Below are positions 15,440 to 18,370 of a DNA stretch of 18,370 nucleotides, piece after piece. Origin of the DNA: an uncultured Collinsella sp. (GTDB lineage: Bacteria > Actinomycetota > Coriobacteriia > Coriobacteriales > Coriobacteriaceae); NCBI GenBank assembly GCA_900544385.1, contig UQVD01000040.1, forward strand, positions 1 through 18,370, given 5' to 3'. A model generated the notes under the pieces. That model had not been told where the DNA came from. It ran no database searches and saw only the letters and a list, made by a program, of their open reading frames with translations. Each line of letters opens with the position of its first letter. The first letter of the stretch is position 1. The position numbers were made by a program, and so were the translations under genes.

Positions 15440-15478
15440 GCCCTGGGACAAGTACTACTGATTGCTTTGTCCCAGGGC
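15440..15478 (+). terminator. Hairpin after the Nudix gene
   Basis: GCCCTGGGACAA (15440-15451) and TTGTCCCAGGGC (15467-15478) are a perfect 12-bp inverted repeat with a 15-nt loop, 12 nt after the stop codon. The tail is only weakly T-rich, so this is a probable but not ideal terminator. Confidence 0.6.
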
Positions 15479-15509
15479 CTTACGTTGCTGATATTTCTTT
15501 GAGGATCAC

Positions 15510-17282
15510 ATGCTGAAGAGGTTTCTTTCGTATTACGAGCCCCAGATGGGGCTTTTTGTTGCTGATACTGTTTGTGCTCTGGTGCTTGCCGCCATTGACC
15601 TTGCTTTTCCTATTATTCTGCGTAATTTGACCGGTGGGCTATTTACTCAGGGTCAGGCTGCCATTATGCAGGCGCTCGGCATGATCGCGGTGGGCTTGGT
15701 GCTGATGTATGCCGTCCGCTGCGCCTGCCGCTACTTTGTGAGCTATTGGGGCCACGTGATGGGCGCGCGCATGGAGTCCAAAATGCGCGAGGACCTGTTC
15801 GACCAGTATGAGCGCTTTAGCTTTGCGTACTTCGACCGCAACAGCTCGGGTGACATGATGAGCCGCGTGGTCAACGACCTGTTCGATATCTGCGAGGCGG
15901 CGCATCACGTACCCGAGTGGATCATCATCTGCGGCATCGAGATTATCGGCTCGTTTGTGATCCTCTTTACCATCGCTCCGGTGCTGGCGCTTGCCATGGC
16001 CGTGGTGACGGCGGCGTTTGCGGTCGTCATGTTTTGGCAGAACATGCGCATGCGCGAGGTCTTTAGCGACAACCGCAAGAAGATCAGCGGCATTAATGCA
16101 CAGCTGCAGGATTCTCTGGCGGGCATGCGCGTGGTCAAGAGCTTTGCCAACGAGGAGACCGAGCGTGCCAAGTTCCGTGCCTCTAACGACCGCTACCTTT
16201 TGTCCAAGGAGAACATGTATCACGCCATGGGCGTCTATACCGCGACGTATGGCCTGCTCTCGGGTGTGCTCTATGTGATCGTGGTGCTGCTGGGCGGCTG
16301 GCTGGTCGCCAAGGGACAGCTGCAGGCGGTCGATATGGCGACCTTTGCACTCTATATTTCGCTGTTCTGCACGCCGCTTGAGACGCTCGTCAATTCGGCC
16401 GAAACGTATCAGAAGGCTATCGCCGGCTTTAAACGTATGGACGAGGTGCTCTCGACCGCGCCGGATATCCAGGACAAGCCGGGCGCTACGGATCTGCAGG
16501 TGACTGCTGGCGCCGTGGAGTATCACGACGTGTGCTTTAACTACGAGGATGTCGAGCTGGGCGAGGGCTATGCCGACGAGCGTCCCGTTATCGACCATAT
16601 GGACCTGTCCATCAAGCCCGGGCAGACCATCGCTTTGGTTGGCCCTTCGGGCGGCGGCAAGTCCACGACCTGTTCGCTGCTGCCGCGCTTTTATGACGTG
16701 GCTACCGGATCCATTAGCATCGACGGTCAGGACGTGCGCGATGTGACGCAGCAGAGCCTGCGCCGCGCCATCGGCCTGGTGCAGCAGGATGTCTATCTGT
16801 TTGACGGCACGATTGGCGAGAACATCGCCTACGGCAAGCCGGGCGCTACGGCAGAAGAGATCGCCGAGGCCGCCCGTCGTGCCAACATCGATGCCTTTAT
16901 CGAGTCGCTTCCGCAGGGCTACGACACCGTGGTGGGCGAGCGCGGCAGCCGTCTTTCGGGCGGACAGAAGCAGCGCGTTGCCATCGCGCGCGTGTTTCTC
17001 AAGAACCCCAAGATCCTGATTTTGGACGAGGCGACGAGTGCTTTGGATAACGAGAGCGAGGAGGCGGTGCAGGAGTCACTCGAAGAGCTGGCACGCGGCC
17101 GCACCACGATTATCATCGCCCACCGTCTTTCGACCATTAAGCATGCCGATGAGATTGCGACCGTTGAGCATGGTCGCGTTATGGAGCGTGGCACGCACGA
17201 GGAGCTTCTCGCCCGTGGCGGCACCTATGCCCGTTACTATCGAATGCAGTTCGAAGGTGCGCGTGCGCACGAGCTCGACTGA
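15510..17282 (+). CDS. ABC exporter half-transporter (permease fused to ATPase)
   Basis: 590 aa. The N-terminal transmembrane domain (about 1-310) has six predicted helices, and the NBD runs from about 340. The Walker A is GPSGGGKST (about 378-386), the Q-loop is LVQQDVYLF, the signature is LSGGQKQRVAIAR (from about 482), the Walker B is ILILDEATSALD (about 500-511) and the H-loop is IIAHRLST. All catalytic residues are present. This is the MsbA/MdlB-like exporter type; the substrate (lipid, peptide or drug) cannot be read from sequence, and no partner half-transporter is adjacent within the window, so it may be a homodimer. TGAGGA lies 5 nt before the ATG. A single-pass membrane protein follows by 19 nt. 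Confidence 0.93.
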   Translation: MLKRFLSYYEPQMGLFVADTVCALVLAAIDLAFPIILRNLTGGLFTQGQAAIMQALGMIAVGLVLMYAVRCACRYFVSYWGHVMGARMESKMREDLFDQYERFSFAYFDRNSSGDMMSRVVNDLFDICEAAHHVPEWIIICGIEIIGSFVILFTIAPVLALAMAVVTAAFAVVMFWQNMRMREVFSDNRKKISGINAQLQDSLAGMRVVKSFANEETERAKFRASNDRYLLSKENMYHAMGVYTATYGLLSGVLYVIVVLLGGWLVAKGQLQAVDMATFALYISLFCTPLETLVNSAETYQKAIAGFKRMDEVLSTAPDIQDKPGATDLQVTAGAVEYHDVCFNYEDVELGEGYADERPVIDHMDLSIKPGQTIALVGPSGGGKSTTCSLLPRFYDVATGSISIDGQDVRDVTQQSLRRAIGLVQQDVYLFDGTIGENIAYGKPGATAEEIAEAARRANIDAFIESLPQGYDTVVGERGSRLSGGQKQRVAIARVFLKNPKILILDEATSALDNESEEAVQESLEELARGRTTIIIAHRLSTIKHADEIATVEHGRVMERGTHEELLARGGTYARYYRMQFEGARAHELD

Positions 17283-17301
17283 TTGATATGACAGGAAGTT
17301 T

Positions 17302-18267
17302 ATGGCTGACAAGAACCCTTTGACTCCGGAAGAAGTGACGGAGTTATTCTCCGAAATCGATGCATCCGGCGTCTTGGATCCCACGCTCGCCAAAAAGCGT
17401 ACCGAGCGCATGCGTGAGAAGGAGGCTGCGGCCAAGCGCGGTGACAAAGCGGCGCTAGCGCAGCTGCGCAGCGAGGACCGCGCGAGCCAGGCAAAACATA
17501 TCGACCCGCTGTCCGAGGACGATCCTTCGGGCTCGCAGGTGAGCCATACCATTACGAAGACCGCGATGGCCGTGGTCATCGGTATTTTGGTGCTGATCGT
17601 GGGCATGCAGATTGGCTACGGCGTGATGCGTCGTCTGAACACCGCCAACCTGTCCGAGAGCGTTTCGGTCGATACCGTTTCGACGGCGCTGAAGGGCGGC
17701 CTTGAGTGGGGCAACGGCTTTACGCAGTTCCCGCTCGACTTTACCGTCGATGAAGCCGATGAGCGTACGGGCACGGTCGAGGTGACGGTGTTGGACACAT
17801 CGTCTGCCAACGAGCTCGAGCTGCTGTCCAACGGGCAGATTCAGGCCGCGGCGCTTGCGACCAACGCGCTGCTCAACGATAAGATCGACCGCGTGGTGTA
17901 TAACGTTCACGCCTATATCGACGAGGATAGCAACATTCAGCACGATTCCTTCTTTGGCATGTTCCCCGCGCGGGGCCACCAGAGCGCCATTTTGACGTTC
18001 GTGTGGACCAAGAGCTCATCCAACGCCACGAGTATCGACTGGAAGATGCGCATCGTGAGTATGGATGACACCATCGCCGAGCGCATTCAGAAGCAGGTGA
18101 ACTCGGTGTCGTCGTTGATTGAGGATCCGGTGGTGAGCCAGACCAAGATTGACGAGGAAAAGGCCGAGCGTGACCTGGAGCATCGTCTGCATGGCCGCGA
18201 GATTTTCCGCGGCGGCAAGCCCGATCGCACACCGTCCGAACTGCTGGAACAGGACAAGAAAAAGTAA
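17302..18267 (+). CDS. Single-pass membrane protein of unknown function
   Basis: 321 aa, family not recognised. A charged N-terminal cytoplasmic part (1-86, Lys/Glu-rich helix 28-66) is followed by one transmembrane segment at 87-108 (TAMAVVIGILVLIVGMQIGYGV). The predicted extracellular domain, about 115-275, is beta-rich with VDTVSTALKGGLEWGNGF, TVEVTVLDTSS and QSAILTFVWTKSS. The C-terminal tail is highly charged. CAGGAAG lies about 4 nt before the ATG. It starts 19 nt after the ABC transporter gene with no terminator between and is followed by a strong one, so it is the last gene of a two-gene operon and may assist the exporter or act at the envelope. Confidence 0.8.
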   Translation: MADKNPLTPEEVTELFSEIDASGVLDPTLAKKRTERMREKEAAAKRGDKAALAQLRSEDRASQAKHIDPLSEDDPSGSQVSHTITKTAMAVVIGILVLIVGMQIGYGVMRRLNTANLSESVSVDTVSTALKGGLEWGNGFTQFPLDFTVDEADERTGTVEVTVLDTSSANELELLSNGQIQAAALATNALLNDKIDRVVYNVHAYIDEDSNIQHDSFFGMFPARGHQSAILTFVWTKSSSNATSIDWKMRIVSMDDTIAERIQKQVNSVSSLIEDPVVSQTKIDEEKAERDLEHRLHGREIFRGGKPDRTPSELLEQDKKK

Positions 18268-18273
18268 GACGCC

Positions 18274-18315
18274 ATCATCCCGCGTGAGCCACAAGCCCGC
18301 GCGGGATGATTTTTT
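18274..18315 (+). terminator. Terminator of the ABC transporter operon
   Basis: ATCATCCCGCG (18274-18284) and CGCGGGATGAT (18300-18310) form a perfect 11-bp stem with a 15-nt loop followed by TTTTT, 6 nt after the stop codon. Confidence 0.92.
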
Positions 18316-18335
18316 AAGGCTCTGTTAGACCAGGA

Positions 18336-18364
18336 TTGACATACATGTGTCCCCACGGTGCCAT
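18336..18364 (+). promoter_or_regulatory. Possible promoter at the window edge
   Basis: A consensus -35 TTGACA (18336-18341) with TGCCAT at 17-nt spacing, or CATATC a little further on. The -10 is weak and the downstream gene lies outside the window. Confidence 0.25.
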
Positions 18365-18370
18365 ATCGTT

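Noticed and set aside
13490..15451. 653-codon minus-strand frame opposite purD and the Nudix gene
   Set aside because: It spans two genes with clear motifs on the other strand and has no recognisable domain or ribosome binding site.

Overview
The window looks like a chromosome segment from a high-GC Gram-positive of the class Coriobacteriia, most likely Collinsella or a close relative. This rests on base composition, the proteins present and the gene order rpsF-ssb-rpsR-rplI-dnaB. The genus is an inference and no database was searched.

Region 1 (1-2000): an exact tandem duplication of a tRNA-Ala(TGC)/tRNA-Ile(GAT) pair, each copy closed by its own terminator hairpin, followed at once by an IS110-family insertion sequence on the minus strand. 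The element is bounded by a perfect 17-bp inverted repeat. About 320 nt of strongly folded non-coding DNA lies downstream of its transposase, which is where an IS1111-type guide (bridge/seek) RNA would be expected.

Region 2 (2000-5500): a bifunctional-nuclease-family (DUF151) gene, two small uncharacterised genes, and typA/bipA with a strong terminator.

Region 3 (5500-8150): a palindromic intergenic element; then, on the minus strand, a secreted or membrane protein with a bactofilin-like repeat domain, a TRIC/UPF0126 membrane protein and two tRNA-Ser genes (CGA and GGA). Between the TRIC gene and the tRNAs is an odd plus-strand block (7676-7814). It starts like a tRNA-Ser 5' end and ends with 25 nt identical to the tRNA-Ser(CGA) T-arm and acceptor, but its middle is a row of perfect hairpins. 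I consider this the least explained part of the window.

Region 4 (8500-11910): the S6-SSB-S18-L9 operon with a clear promoter and a leader hairpin, a terminator, then the replicative helicase dnaB.

Region 5 (11900-18370): purA with its own promoter and terminator, purD (TTG start) coupled to a Nudix hydrolase gene of ADP-ribose pyrophosphatase type, and an ABC exporter half-transporter followed by a single-pass membrane protein of unknown function, closed by a terminator.

Most of the window is housekeeping DNA. The accessory or unusual parts are the IS110 element with its putative guide RNA, the tRNA duplication, the hairpin-filled tRNA-Ser-like block, and a few short palindromes.
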